DNA from: Paulownia fortunei
Taxonomy: Eukaryota; Streptophyta; Magnoliopsida; Lamiales; Paulowniaceae
DNA: 64,000 nucleotides
Assembly (NCBI GenBank): GCA_019321725.1
Contig: CM033111.1
Span: forward strand, 1,550,001 to 1,614,000
Reading direction: 5' to 3'
Below, piece after piece: positions 1-12,700 of this stretch. The position numbers and the translations under genes were made by a program. The notes beneath the pieces are model-generated. The model worked only from the letters and a program-made list of their open reading frames with translations. It ran no database searches and was not told the DNA's origin. How positions within the stretch are numbered: the stretch's first letter is position 1; every line of letters starts with the position of its first letter.

Positions 1-1230
1 AAATTTTAATATTTTTTAAATTATAAAATATATCTAATGGTTTCCACTAACTAGGTATGAATTTGAAGTGGGTCTGAATTAAAATTATTAAAAAATTTGT
101 TAAGTCGGATCTTGAATCCGGACAAACTGGGCTCACTCCACTCAAATATGGTTCCTATCCCTCACCCAATAATCTTTGCTATTGTGTTGACTTCCTGTGA
201 TAATTTGGGACTGAACCTGGCTTTGACCTATGCAAATCTCGTAGCACAAGCGAATCAAGAGTCGATTGAAGAAAAATTCTACACGGAATGAATTCGGTCT
301 GTAATTTGTATTTTAATTATTTATGTCGTTTTAAATCTTGAAATGTGCTTAATCTGTATTACAAACTAGAAGTTTTCAGACTATGTAATCAAAAGCCATA
401 TGCATGCACCTGTAGATGGCATCATTGAAACTCTCTTTGTCAACATCATAGTTACTTGAAAAAAGAGAGAAGGATCTACCCACATTTATTTGTGATTAAA
501 ATATGAAATAAAATATGAAATTAAATTAAAGAATTGAGGAGACTAGTTCGACCTCGAGCACGTTTGCTTTCAAAATATCTTTTGCATTACCACATGGCGT
601 GTTAATGGCTTGATATTGTTTTGTCAAAATTTGGAAAAATGGAAGTCAAACAAATTAATTTTTGTACATGATCACAAGATATTGAGTAATTTAATTACAC
701 TCATAGGAGATATGGAATTCATGCTGAAAATATTATTTTCGTTTATAATTCTTTTGTTCTTAATAAGATTCTTGATTAAATGTGAAAAATATTACTTTAT
801 GAAACTTCTAATAAACTGAACTCTTTGATTAAGTTGGAACAATTGATCAACGCAAAAGAAATTATTCTGGAATTTGATATGTGAGAATTTAAGAACACAA
901 TTGGTGGAAAAAAATGTGAGATGCTTTTTTAAATATGATATCTATTATCTTTCTATTACGTCAGAGCAATTTATTTTCGTAAGTTTAATAAGTAATTATT
1001 GATAAGGATATCCAATAATCTTAAATTCACTTTCTATTATTACTTCCTCACTAAATAATTTAAATCAAACGGTACGAAAAAAAAAACACTAATCCACTTG
1101 GCCATGGACATGAAGATCCAGACAAAGTTTGAGGTTATGCAACGCCTTTTTGTTTTGTACACACATAAGAAGTTCCTTCCCCAATCACATTCTGCAAACA
1201 CAACCCCACACCACAATTATTAACTTTCAC

Positions 1231-1312
1231 AAAAGCACACACACTACACACACTACATACATCACACGCACACACACACACATATATATATATGTATGTA
1301 TATGTATGTGCG
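1231..1312. repeat. CA/TA/TG compound microsatellite
   Basis: Imperfect ACAC runs pass into (TA)n and then TGTATG repeats. Frames across it on both strands give His/Thr/Tyr/Ile-rich or Cys/Val-rich low-complexity peptides, which are artefacts of the repeat. Confidence 0.85.
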
Positions 1313-4300
1313 CTACTAGTATATACCAGCAAATTTTAGATGTGAAGTTTGCAGGCTAGAGCCAAGAGGGCCCCTATTTCTTTTGTTTGCTTGTTTCGAC
1401 CTTTGAATCCCCAAAGTGATGGGGGCCGAAAGGGTGGGGATCAGATTCCAGCACCCTTTCCCCCACACTTCCAATTCCTGCAATAGAATTTCATTATCTG
1501 TGCCTTTTGGAAACATTAGTCTCTTCATTAATTTTTGGCTTGAAATGCTTTTTCTCTTTTTAAATATAATATATGTACTTATCAACAGCTAACAACATAC
1601 TCCCACTCTTGGTCCACATATGAAGTTGAGGATGCATGGCTGTCTCTCAAAATATCAAAAACATAATTACAAAATTTTTGACAGTAACGTACACAAATAT
1701 ATATATGTTTATATAAAGTTCAAAAAATTTGAATATTGAAAAAAAATTATTGAAAACTATTAATATTATACTGTTTTTCTATTCATTGAAAGATATGTAA
1801 AATAGTTGTGAAATTTTTGGATGGATCGAATGCAATTCTTGAATGAATAGGATGCAGTATACCAGATTCGATTCATTCACCGCCATGCATGAAGTATGGA
1901 AACATGGCGTGTTAGAGATATGCAGTGTATATCCATCCATTGCAAAGACCCTTAAGGAAGGACCACAGCTGCTTACATGAACGAAAGTTAGGGTTTGAAA
2001 AATAGATTCTTTTTGAAGAGGGTTTGCCAGATGGCCATTTATTGTAGTTTCCCACAAGTACCTTTAGTCCTTGATATCAATTATTTGAGCCTTAGCTCTT
2101 CTACTCATCATTGAACTCTGGATTTGTCTTTTGCAGCCCACTTGGGATGGAGATGATATTCGAATTTTTCTCTTTGATATAAAGTTGTATATTCCACACC
2201 CTTTTTGGGTAGCCTGTTTTGATTCACCATCCTTTCTTTTCCCCTTGACACTACTAAAAGGGAGGCCAGGCACATAATTACATGTTATCCTGGTATGGCT
2301 ATGTACATCAACTCTCTTGGAAACTTTTCTTGTGTGGTAAAAATAATGTCACGTTAACATATGTGGATTCCCTCATTGATGTAGTATAAGTCTCACAGCA
2401 AGTTGGTTTGTAATAAAAAATCTAGGACTAATTATAAAAATTATCCTTGGGACTTCCTCTATTTATTGAAATTACCCATTTTATTTTGGATGAATTATAC
2501 TTGAATCCGAGTCCAAATGATCTTGAATTAAAATACTAACAATTCCTGGGAATGACCCTTATCTATAATCTTCCGATACTTAAATTATTTCATGTCAAGA
2601 GGTAAAGAACTAGTAGACAAATCTATAAAAGTTATCTTATACAACTAAGTATCGTGGTGTCTATATTGATTGATTCAAGTATGCTATACATGATAGGATT
2701 CAAGTTTTCTAATTTCATCGGCTCTCATATCTCATCGTTTCAGTGCATCAACAATCAAATCTTCTCGAGTCAAACCCTCAATTCGAGTCGGCTTGCGCTC
2801 CAGGCAAGAAGACATGGATGTTCAGGTAATTTAGGCATTGTGACAATTTCCTAGGGATAAAAAGTAATTCTAATACTTCCCACACCATCATCTAAATTTA
2901 AAAATTAAAATTATACCTTAATATTTGATTCCATTTTACAAATTGCACATACTATATATTATTATTATTATTAAAATAGAATTTTCTTATTTTTTTGGTT
3001 GATATTGACAATATTGTTGTTCTTCAATTCTTTTTCCGACTTAGACGTTCATGAACTCTTTAAATAGTGGTCCTAACATGAATATCGTCATACCAAGCAT
3101 GATCAGATCGAATAAAAAGATTTCCAGGTGGATTGGACGGTGATATATTTGTAATATTTATTCTGTAAATATGGTGATGATGTGTATTGCAAAACATAGC
3201 TGCCACACCCTAAACATAGCTCTCATATGTTTCCTTGGACTCAAATAAATATCCCAATGTAATAATCCAATTAACTTAAATCCTATCTCATATGTAATGT
3301 GAGATAAATACTGAGACTACAGGACAACTATCTCATTCAACAGGCTCTGGGGGGTGGGGGTGGGGTGGTTCTAATGAGAACAAAAGTACGTAGAATCGTC
3401 TAACAACTGTATAAAACATAATTGGCCCATGAAGATAGTAAAAGGTACAATGATCGGTCAATATTTAGTGTCGTATACACCAAGAAAGTTGTTCTTAGCT
3501 CCTCAAACATGCAAATTGATCCTTGTTTCTTTCCAATCATTGCTGCTTTAATCTGACTTGCAAGATGGCTGCCCACATTATTTTAAAAGGTTTTGCCAGC
3601 TTTAAGATGATTACTATTCTAATATCATTACGATGGGGCTAGAAATTTTAAGTTTGGAAAGCAAGAATGAATTTTTTTTCTCGATTATATATGAAAAGAT
3701 AATTTTATTATTTTTAAAAAGATAAAATTTTAAAATTTAATAAATTTATATATAAAATTATAGTTATAAAAACTTAAGAGGGCGGCTGTCTTTGAATGCC
3801 CTTAGCTCCCTCCCAGGATAAAGACTCTCTAAATTTGTACTTATTACGAAACTTTAAGAGTATGATGTGATAATATGGTAAATGATAAATATAATGTCAC
3901 TATTGTTTGTGATTAATAATTATGGTTTGGGCCACATGTGATAACCAAAAAAACACTTGGTGTGTGTTGTTTATATGATTGCTAGAATACATAATATTGT
4001 CTCATCTATTCCTCAAATGATGATAAATTATAGTCCCATTGAATTTTCATACACGAAAAAGATGTTTCACATGTACAATTTTCAGGTACCTATTAACTCA
4101 AAAACAAAAAAAAGAAACATTCACCACGTGCATACTCAAATAAAGCTTATAATTTTAGTGAAGCAACTTTTCTCAAATATAATCGTGTATAACGAAAAAT
4201 TCATTCAAATTATTACAAATGCACAAGAATTTATTCAGAAGAAAAATCTATAAAAATCATGATATGTAAAAAGCATTTGTCCACAGTGATCGGGTTTCAG

Positions 4301-4808
4301 TGAGAGCATCCCTTGTTATAGTAGAGCCACCTTAGTGATTTTAGATGGTAATATCAATACTACACTATATGAGTGCATAAATTAAAGTCAAATATTTTAT
4401 TATGTAAAAAATAAAATATTTGAAGCATCTAATTTTGGATCACTGCATAATGCAGTTTATGAGTTTACTACGTTTTTGGAAATTTTTATCTTTTTAGTTG
4501 AAGTGTTAATAAAGTGGAACAAGACAGGCCTCCAAAATCCGTGTGTGTGAATGGATGGGCTGCCTTTTTATAATTGGGTGTGAAAAGTGAAGCATTATGC
4601 CACTCTTCTTGATAATTTAGTTTTATGGTTTTGTCCACTAAACAGAACACATGTTTCTTAAATTCCATGCTCACCACCAATCTCAACAATGTATATAGGT
4701 TGTGTTTTATTGTGATTTATATTATAGTGCAAACTTTTGGGAGCCTAAAATCTTCTGAATATGCACAAGTAATTGGCTAATTAGCCACACCACCAATCTC
4801 AACATAAA

Positions 4809-4837
4809 TCCCTTTTTTTTTTTTTTTTTTTTTTTAT
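4809..4837. repeat. poly-T tract
   Basis: A run of nearly 30 T. It could be the reversed poly-A tail of a retroposed sequence, but no source gene or target-site duplication was recognised next to it. Confidence 0.7.
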
Positions 4838-5741
4838 CTCCACTAACAATTTCAACCCCAATTTCAAGAATTATATAAGATGATAGCCGAATTCAAAACT
4901 TGTTTCATTAAGTTTTTTTAGATTCAAATTCCGAATCAGAGAGCTAAACCCCTTTTATTATTTAAAATATTAAAAATTATATTTTTTAAAAATAATATAC
5001 TAAACTTTCTAATATATATTCTTTTAAAAAATATCACACAAATATATATAATGAATTTTCAAAAAAAAACAAAAAACAAAAACGGAACAAGTTTGAAAAC
5101 AAATAAGATTCATTCCTAGATGTACATAGTTTTTTTCCTCACCTTTTAATATCAGTCAACCGCGTTGGGAAAAAAATATGATCACGATATTACAAAATAG
5201 AAAAGAAAAAAAAAAAGAAACTACAAAAACCTAATTCTAATTTGAAATGTCTACGTTTCCTGACTATTCAATTTGCTCTTTTGTTCTATTTTTTTTTTTC
5301 TTGGCCCTGTAGTTTCATTGTAATAAATATTCCGCAAAGACAATGACACCCACTCCATGCCCTCTCATTTCACTTGTCTTGCATGCTTTTATTTTCCATC
5401 TGAAAATTTCAATTAAAAAATAAAAAAAGAACCCATAAAATAAAGAAAGAATAAAGTAGGAATAACATATTCAAATGATGTCAATTTCAATTCCAATTGA
5501 ATATGACGTCTGCCTATATTTGAATCCAAGCCGTTGCTCCTTGTGATAAGGCTACATCAATGGTAAGGTGAAAGATCGAATAATGTTCGTTCATTCTCTC
5601 CACACATCCCAATACTTTTTTTTCACACATAAAATTATTATATTATATACCCAAAAAAAGGGCACCAATATATTATTATTATTTTTTTTAGAAAAAAAGA
5701 AGATGGCATGTTTATTTGAATTTCATTTGGAGTACATTTGA

Positions 5742-5775
5742 CATGCATGAACATTTCATTTCACTCCTATTTAAA
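5742..5775 (+). promoter_or_regulatory. GolS core promoter: RY element plus TATA-like box
   Basis: A perfect RY element CATGCATG (5742-5749) lies about 20 bases before the TATA-like TATTTAAA (5768-5775). The galactinol synthase ATG follows at 5903, so a start near 5800 would give a leader of about 100 bases. RY elements are bound by B3 factors of the ABI3/FUS3/LEC2 group in seeds, which fits a gene of raffinose-sugar synthesis. The motif is seen; its use is inferred. Confidence 0.5.
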
Positions 5776-5902
5776 CTGAGGAAATCGTGCCATTGAAGCT
5801 CAGGAACACAAAGCAAAGTAAGGTTGGCAGCTTGCTAGTTTTACTTACCTATCTCTCCCCTACACACACACACAAAAAAAAAAAACAAAAATCTTCGAAA
5901 AA

Positions 5903-7879
5903 ATGGCTCCTGAAGTACCACCGGCCGACGTTTTCACCGGGAAAATCCCGGCCCTCGATGCAGACTACTCGAGAAAGGCTTTTGTAACATTCTTAGCTGG
6001 TAATGGTGATTATGTGAAAGGGGTTGTTGGTTTGGCCAAGGGTTTGAGGAAGGTCAAAAGTGTTTACCCTCTCGTGGTGGCAATCTTGCCTGATGTCCCT
6101 GAGGAACATCGTGAGATATTGAGGTCACAAGGTTGCATTGTGAAGGAGATTGAGCCCGTATACCCACCCGACAACCAGATTGAGTTTGCCATGGCTTACT
6201 ATGTCATCAACTACTCCAAGCTTCGTATTTGGAACGTAAGTAACCTATTCATGCACACGTACGCATATTTGCACACACCACGACATGAACACAGACACGT
6301 ACATGCTAGTCTGTAAGCATATAGACTAGTGTAAAGACGATGATATATATATATATACACACACGTGAGTTTGTCGAGATTAATTCACTAAAAGAAAGAC
6401 TCCCTATTTTCCCAAAGTATTGTTACTTAATTAAAGTGAGAAGGCAGCTCAAATTAATTTTGAAACATTGCTTTTAAATTTGTACATGCATAAAAATTTC
6501 ACTATTATAGTATTATATAAAATTCTATATTAATTTAAGTGATGACATTTTTACCAAGTGAGGGAATAGTAGTTAAGGAATCCTAAGAGACAAGAAGATA
6601 CGATGACGTCAGGCACCTAAAACACATCTAGGACTACTGTTGTAATTTGCATCAGTACAATCCTTGGCCCAGACAAGAAAATCTTTAGCCACAGAAATCA
6701 TGTTTTTCTTGTTCAACCTGCACGAGATTTTTTTTCTATTTTCCCCTTCTATATGTGAAGTAAGCAGAGCACAATGAAAACATTATATACAAGCAAATAA
6801 GCCCACATGTACAATGAAGAAACAGTTACAGAAAATCTCCAAGAACCAAATTTATATTGAGAACATATCAAATTCAGTTGATGAACCATTATCAGATATC
6901 ATTTTTTTTTTTTTTTTGGGAGAATGATTGTTTGATGCATGCTTGCAGTTTGAGGAGTACAGCAAGATGGTGTATCTTGATGGAGATATCCAGGTTTATG
7001 AAAACATCGATCACCTCCTAGACACACCTGATGGCTACTTCTATGCTGTAATGGACTGCTTCTGTGAAAAGACATGGAGCCACTCACCACAGTACTCCAT
7101 CGGTTACTGCCAACAGTGCCCTGACAAGGTCACTTGGCCTGCTGAGATGGGATCCCCTCCTCCGTTGTACTTCAATGCTGGGATGTTTGTGTTCGAGCCC
7201 AACAAAACCACTTATGAGAAGCTTCTTGAGACTCTGCGCATCACCACACCAACACCATTTGCAGAGCAGGTAAGCTATGTCCTGTTTCGTATGTCGAACG
7301 TGCAACGTAAACTATCCCTTCATTAACATCTCGGAAATATTCCACCATCATCGTTAGGACAGTGAAAAATGCCACCTCCATCGGTTCTTAATACATTTTT
7401 CATATGCAAATGACAGGATTTCTTGAACAAGTTCTTCGAACAAATCTACAAGCCCATTCCTCTGGTTTACAACCTTGTACTCGCAATGCTATGGCGCCAC
7501 CCGGAGAATGTTGAACTTGATAAAGTTAAAGTTGTTCACTACTGTGCTGCTGTGAGTATTCTCTAATTGCCAACAAACTTTTCCAGGCCCGTATGCCTGA
7601 AAGACTATTTTTAATACTTGCATACATATAATTGGTCGCCGTTTAATCTCCTATCAGGGATCAAAGCCGTGGAGGTACACAGGCGAAGAAGCCAACATGG
7701 ACAGAGAAGACATAAAGATGCTGGTGAAGAAATGGTGGGATGTTTACGACGACGAGTCGCTTGATTACAAGGGTGAAGAAGATGGTGTTGCAGGGGAAGA
7801 GGCCTTCTCAAAGCCATCAATAATGGCTTCCATGCCTGAGCCTGCAGTATCATACATCCCTGCCCCTTCTGCTGCTTAA
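5903..7879 (+). CDS. GolS: Galactinol synthase (GT8 family), four exons
   Basis: Makes galactinol from UDP-galactose and myo-inositol, the committed step to raffinose-family sugars; a cytosolic enzyme. Exons 5903-6235, 6949-7269, 7417-7551 and 7658-7879 join in phase 0 with GT-AG introns to give 336 residues, the usual family length. Visible signs are the N-terminal VTFLAGNGDYVKGVVGLAKG block, the metal-binding DGD at residues 122-124 (YLDGDIQVYENIDHL), the CFCEKTWSHSPQY and CQQCPDK cysteine blocks, YFNAGMFVFEP, and KPIPLVYNLVLAMLWRHPENVE. It ends in the hydrophobic pentapeptide APSAA typical of plant galactinol synthases. Intron 1 is the longest (713 bases). The start is the first in-frame ATG after a CA/A-rich leader. 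No breaks seen. The RY element upstream suggests seed expression, though stress-induced family members also exist. Confidence 0.97.
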
Positions 7880-9776
7880 AAAACAAGCAAGGAGCTTTAA
7901 TATTCTGGAAAAATGGTGCAACTTCGTACGTCTTTACCCTATTAACTAAATTTTTATGGGCAACTTGCCTATTTTTGGTGTGTAACTGAACAATATGCAT
8001 AAAGTTTGGTTCTGTTTGATGCCAATCATATGTTATGTACCTAGCAGTAAAGGAATGTAAGTGTTCTGCTGCTATTATTATCAAGTCTCTGTTATAAAAC
8101 TTTACTTTGACAAAATATCACTAGCTTGCATTTACAATATGTCACGTTATAGTTATAATTTCGTGTTTGCATCTTATATTTTACATTAAATAGTTAATGA
8201 CAAAGATATATTTAAAAAAATATTTTATATATTGTCATTATGTACAATATAAAAAAACGTTAAATTGAATCAGAAAATCCTCCAATGCAAGGTTTCGCGT
8301 GATTTGTAATACATACAATTTCCTTCCTGTTAAACAAAAATCTGAAGAACAGATGCACTTAATTAACTGTATGACAAGATTGAAAGGAAAATGCAACAAG
8401 ACATGTTCACGCAGAAATCATTAACATGCAAACAAAAACACAAAGATGGACAGACAGAAATCATTAACATGCAAACAAAAACACAAAAATGGACGGACGA
8501 AATCTAGTGAATGGGGCGAGTCTGAATACCTGTTTTATTTATAAAAAAAAAAACAAAGATGGAACTTCCAGCAGAGTGGTTGATGGCTTGATGCATTGAG
8601 CAGAAAATATAACTTGTTGACTGCTCTCTTTTAGGTGATTATTGGGCCGAAATAATTTGAAGTTGGTCCATTCTTTCCCAAGCTGTAAGGTTGAGCTAAA
8701 AAAAAAAGAAGAGTTTTTTCAATATGTTAGTACTATGGTATTATTTAATATTTAACTCTTTGATGAAAATAAATGAAATAATGGCCTCACAGTGGTCTGA
8801 AAATTCATACTCAAAACCCTTAGGAGTTCTTGGATTTCGAAGCGGGTATCAATTAAATTGGGCATTATTAGGTGGCCCATTTAGACTCGTTTAATTGATT
8901 AAATTTAATATGAGTCTAAAACTCTACATGGATCACCCTACTTAACGGATCTACCCAAATACAACATTCAATGAAATCAAATAAACTAAAAGCTTCGACT
9001 TACATAATGAAAAGAGAAAATAAAAATATGAATGGCATGTCTCTGTAGGGAATCGTTGGATCTAGGATGTTTCTGTTGGGTGGGCCGGCCCATGGTTAGA
9101 TCCATAGTCAAATAATCCATCGGATGTCCAGCCCGACAAAAAATTTCCTTTCCCCGGCTCACTGGATAATGCCCCAAATTTCGCAATTTGGTATAAAATA
9201 GTGTGTTTGGAGCGTGTTTGACAAAATTCAAATTTATCTTATCATAATTTTTAAGGATTTCGACTTAGTTCGAATTCATTGAATTTAGGTTAGATTTATT
9301 TTATAATTTTATAAATATAAAAATACATATATTATTTTAAAATATTATTACTAATTTTTTTAGAAAAAATAATATTATATAAATATACAAAAATTTAAAT
9401 GAAAAAATTAAATCAGATGGAGCTGTGGATTTTATAAATAAAAAAATTAAAATTTATTTTAAATTCATTTACAAATTTAAAAATCCGCTGAGAGTTAAAA
9501 ACAAGTCGGGTGTTAGACCCGCTCCATTTCATCCTAAGTGCAACACATCCCGAACGACGACACGTAAGCAGTCTACAGCCCTACTCCATTAGGAAAACAG
9601 TTCTCCATATTGGCTTTCCTCTGCTGTCGTTGTCTGGAGCAGTTTGGCGGAATTCGAAGTGGAAATTTGCGACACAATTTTGACTTATTAATTTAGATAA
9701 CAATAATGCACTTCAGCTGTGTAAAATTCGTCAGGAATTGAAAAAAAGGCATCCAATTCAATACAAGGAAGGAGAA
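7880..9776. other. Intergenic region after GolS
   Basis: Holds the GolS 3' untranslated region at its start, two copies of a 43-base direct repeat at 8412-8497, and an AT-rich stretch (about 9235-9530) with GC-richer edges (AAGTCGGGTG...CCCGCTCC) that resembles the edge of a dispersed repeat. No gene supported. Confidence 0.55.
8412..8497. repeat. Two-copy 43-base tandem repeat
   Basis: The string beginning CAGAAATCATTAACATGCAA at 8412 recurs at 8455 with very few differences, an offset of 43 bases. It is noncoding. Confidence 0.85.
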
Positions 9777-12700
9777 ATGGAGAGCGATGGAGTTGAAGCG
9801 ATTATGGAGGAGAAAGAAACGAACGGCGTTTCACATCTCGCTCTTGACATTGGAGGTGAATTGATTTATGTTACTTCTTTTCATGTCGGATTTTACGTTT
9901 TTGCAGCATTGCTCAAATTATTGGGTAGCAGCGTCTGAATTTTGGGGTGCAGAAATCATTAAATGATGATTCTTTATTCATTTGGTTTCGCTGTATTTAG
10001 CAAAAGTGGCAAGAATTTCCATTTTCCATTTTTCTGGATTCTAGTTTTGTGAATTCCTATTTTACAGTGTGATTGATCAAGTGCAGTGCAACTCTGTGAT
10101 ACGAAATCAATATTTTCTTTCATAAGTACCACGCAAGATCTGCTTTAACAACATTTGCAGTAATATCTACCGCATCCCTCTTCTTTTGAATATTATCAGG
10201 TTCTCTTATTAAGATGGTGTACTTTTCAAGCGACAGCAGTAGGTCCGTTGATGATCAGGTGAATGGTTCTTCAGAGGACGGATTGCCTGCTTCCAATGGT
10301 AACCTTCACGATAGTGTCCTAAATGGGAGGCTTCATTTCTTTAAGTTTGAGACTAGCAAGATCAGTGAGTGCACAGAATTCATATCGTCCAAGCTACTTC
10401 AACACTATGGTATGCCATTCTCTGATTATATGTACATCATCCAATGATATAATCTTTTAAATTATGCTTATGACACAGCATTTGCTATGTATTCTTCATT
10501 ATCTCATTATTCTTCATCATTTTTCACTGGGTTTCACCCTTGCCACAATTTTTTTGGAGGGGGTAATATTATTCCATGGCTGTATAACTTCATACTTTGT
10601 TGGGCTGTTTGGTCACAGAATGTTTTAGGTATAGGAGATTTTAGAGTTGTCCATGTCATGCAGGAAGTAGAATTTGAAGATGGAGGTTAGCAAAGTGACA
10701 AAGTCCAACATTTATTGATGGCAATTTTTATGAACACTTTGTTTTGAAACCAGTGTTTTTTCAGGCCCTTTTTATATCCTCTGCCTGAAGGTTTAGTTGG
10801 GGTTGGAGAGAACTTGGGGCTGTAACTGTGGTCTCATGGTGCTTATTTAAGTTCGTTTAATCAACTCAGAAACCTTCTGAACCTGCAGTGATCTTGACAA
10901 CCACACACTGCATAGAGTTAGATGTTCTTGATCTTTACGTTTGGAATTTAAGATGACAAGTATGATAACCGAGGATTTTATAGTACAACCTATTCTGGAC
11001 AGTGACTAAACTTAGATTAACATCTATCATATTTGTGTCTCAGTGTACTAAATAATGCACCTTCAAAATGAGGGTTTGTTTCCATAATTTTGTTCATATA
11101 CTCAATGTGGTTTAGTGCCTGATCGATGACTTAATCTAGGTCTTATTTTCTCTATAGAGAAAGAATCATTGTTTTATATTTGTTGAAACTGAGTAACCAG
11201 AAGGCACAAAGACCAAAAGCTGGTTATTGAAATACTATGGTGTTAAGTCAAACTTGAATTCTCTTGCTTTGTTGAAAATAAGGTCTCTTTTTTCCATTAC
11301 AGTTATATTAAAGTAACTTTGTATACGTTTAGTTTACATTATTGTCTTCTTAGAGGCATATTCTGGATTCAGGTGCTCGGAATAATGAGGCTCCCATTAG
11401 TGGCCAAAATATCATTAAGGTAACTTTGTTTTTAATTTGTCTTTTCCAGTCTCGTGATCCTGTATTCTGTATCTTACAACGGACAAAACTACTATGGGAA
11501 ATAGATTGAAAAATTGATGTTCTTGAATGACTTTGGTTCTTCTCATACCTAGTATTAGGTGATGACCATGATCAAGTCCATTTGCCACTGAGCATTTAGA
11601 AGCTTCTACATTCTAAAAGCCATAAACTATGTATGGAGAAAATACGATTATTTTACCAACAAGTTCACTTTTGACTAAAACTTTAGAATGAGATGTTTAA
11701 ATTTCATCTAAAATAAGACCAAGTCTCTAATAAGTAACATGTTGATGAAGGCAACAGGTGGTGGGGCATTTAAGTTTGCTGATTTGTTTAAGGAAAAGCT
11801 TGGAATTACACTGGACAAGGTAGATGAAATGGATTGCCTGGTAGCTGCAGCAAATTTTTTGCTTAAGGTGGGAAATTTTACTTCATAAAGAATTGCCTCT
11901 TCCAGCACTTATATATTACTTATTTGTTAAGTATCACAAGAATGTCCAGAAGCGTATATTTCCACTCTGAAATTTGCATTTTATGTTACCTCCAATATTT
12001 TATTATATTGCTCATGAATCTGAAAAAACCTTAAGTTAGTTTGGTTAGAAATTAGTTTATTAGTTGCAGATATTTATTTCAGGTATGGATTCCTTTTGAC
12101 TTATTTTTAATTGTATTCAGTTCCCCTATATTTCCACATAGAGAATGTATATAAATTTATCAGAATTTTGTAATTTTTTATTAGTTGCACATTAATTGAG
12201 ATGACTCAATATTTTCTTGGAATATAGGAATGAAGCATTTTGGATCATGGCCTGTACTTATTCCACTTCCCTCTGTTTCAACACATAGACTGTTCATGAT
12301 AGGTTATCATTTGCTTTAGCATATTCTCAGAATGCTGAAGCAGTATAGGATCTCAGAGACAATTTTGTCACTTTCTTTGTAAAATTCTGAAAATATCCCT
12401 GTTGCAGATTTGCTGGTTTAATATGATAATTGCTATGTAAGACACTCGACAGAGTAGCCAATAATAGCCAAATTGCTTCTCTTTGGACTTCATTGTAATT
12501 TCTTCATATGTCCCAGTAGAAAATAGTGCAGTTAATGAAATTCAATAGTTATACTTCACAGTTTCTCCTTTGTGGAGACCTATTTGGCCCACCCAAGAAA
12601 CTGATATCACTTGGTCGAAATTCATGAAAGAGAGGTTGATGCATCAAATGTTGACCGTCTTTTCCAAAATCCATGACTACAGATAATTGATTCTATTATG

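Larger units (their letters stand above)
1..5700. other. AT-rich intergenic region, no gene supported
   Basis: No open frame here has plant-protein character, and all short frames look like chance. It holds a CA/TA microsatellite (1231-1312), a poly-T run (4809-4837), and a stretch at 3630-3810 whose ends (a GGGGCTAG-type start and a CTCCCTCCC-type end around an A/T core) resemble a decayed non-autonomous element. A G-box CACGTG lies at 4125-4130, too far upstream of the next gene to assign. Confidence 0.6.

Noticed and set aside
97..291. 64-residue frame at the window start
   Set aside because: No family likeness, no ATG-context or splice support; surrounded by AT-rich noncoding DNA.
1129..1359. 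Frames with His/Thr/Tyr repeats on both strands
   Set aside because: Translations of a CA/TA microsatellite.
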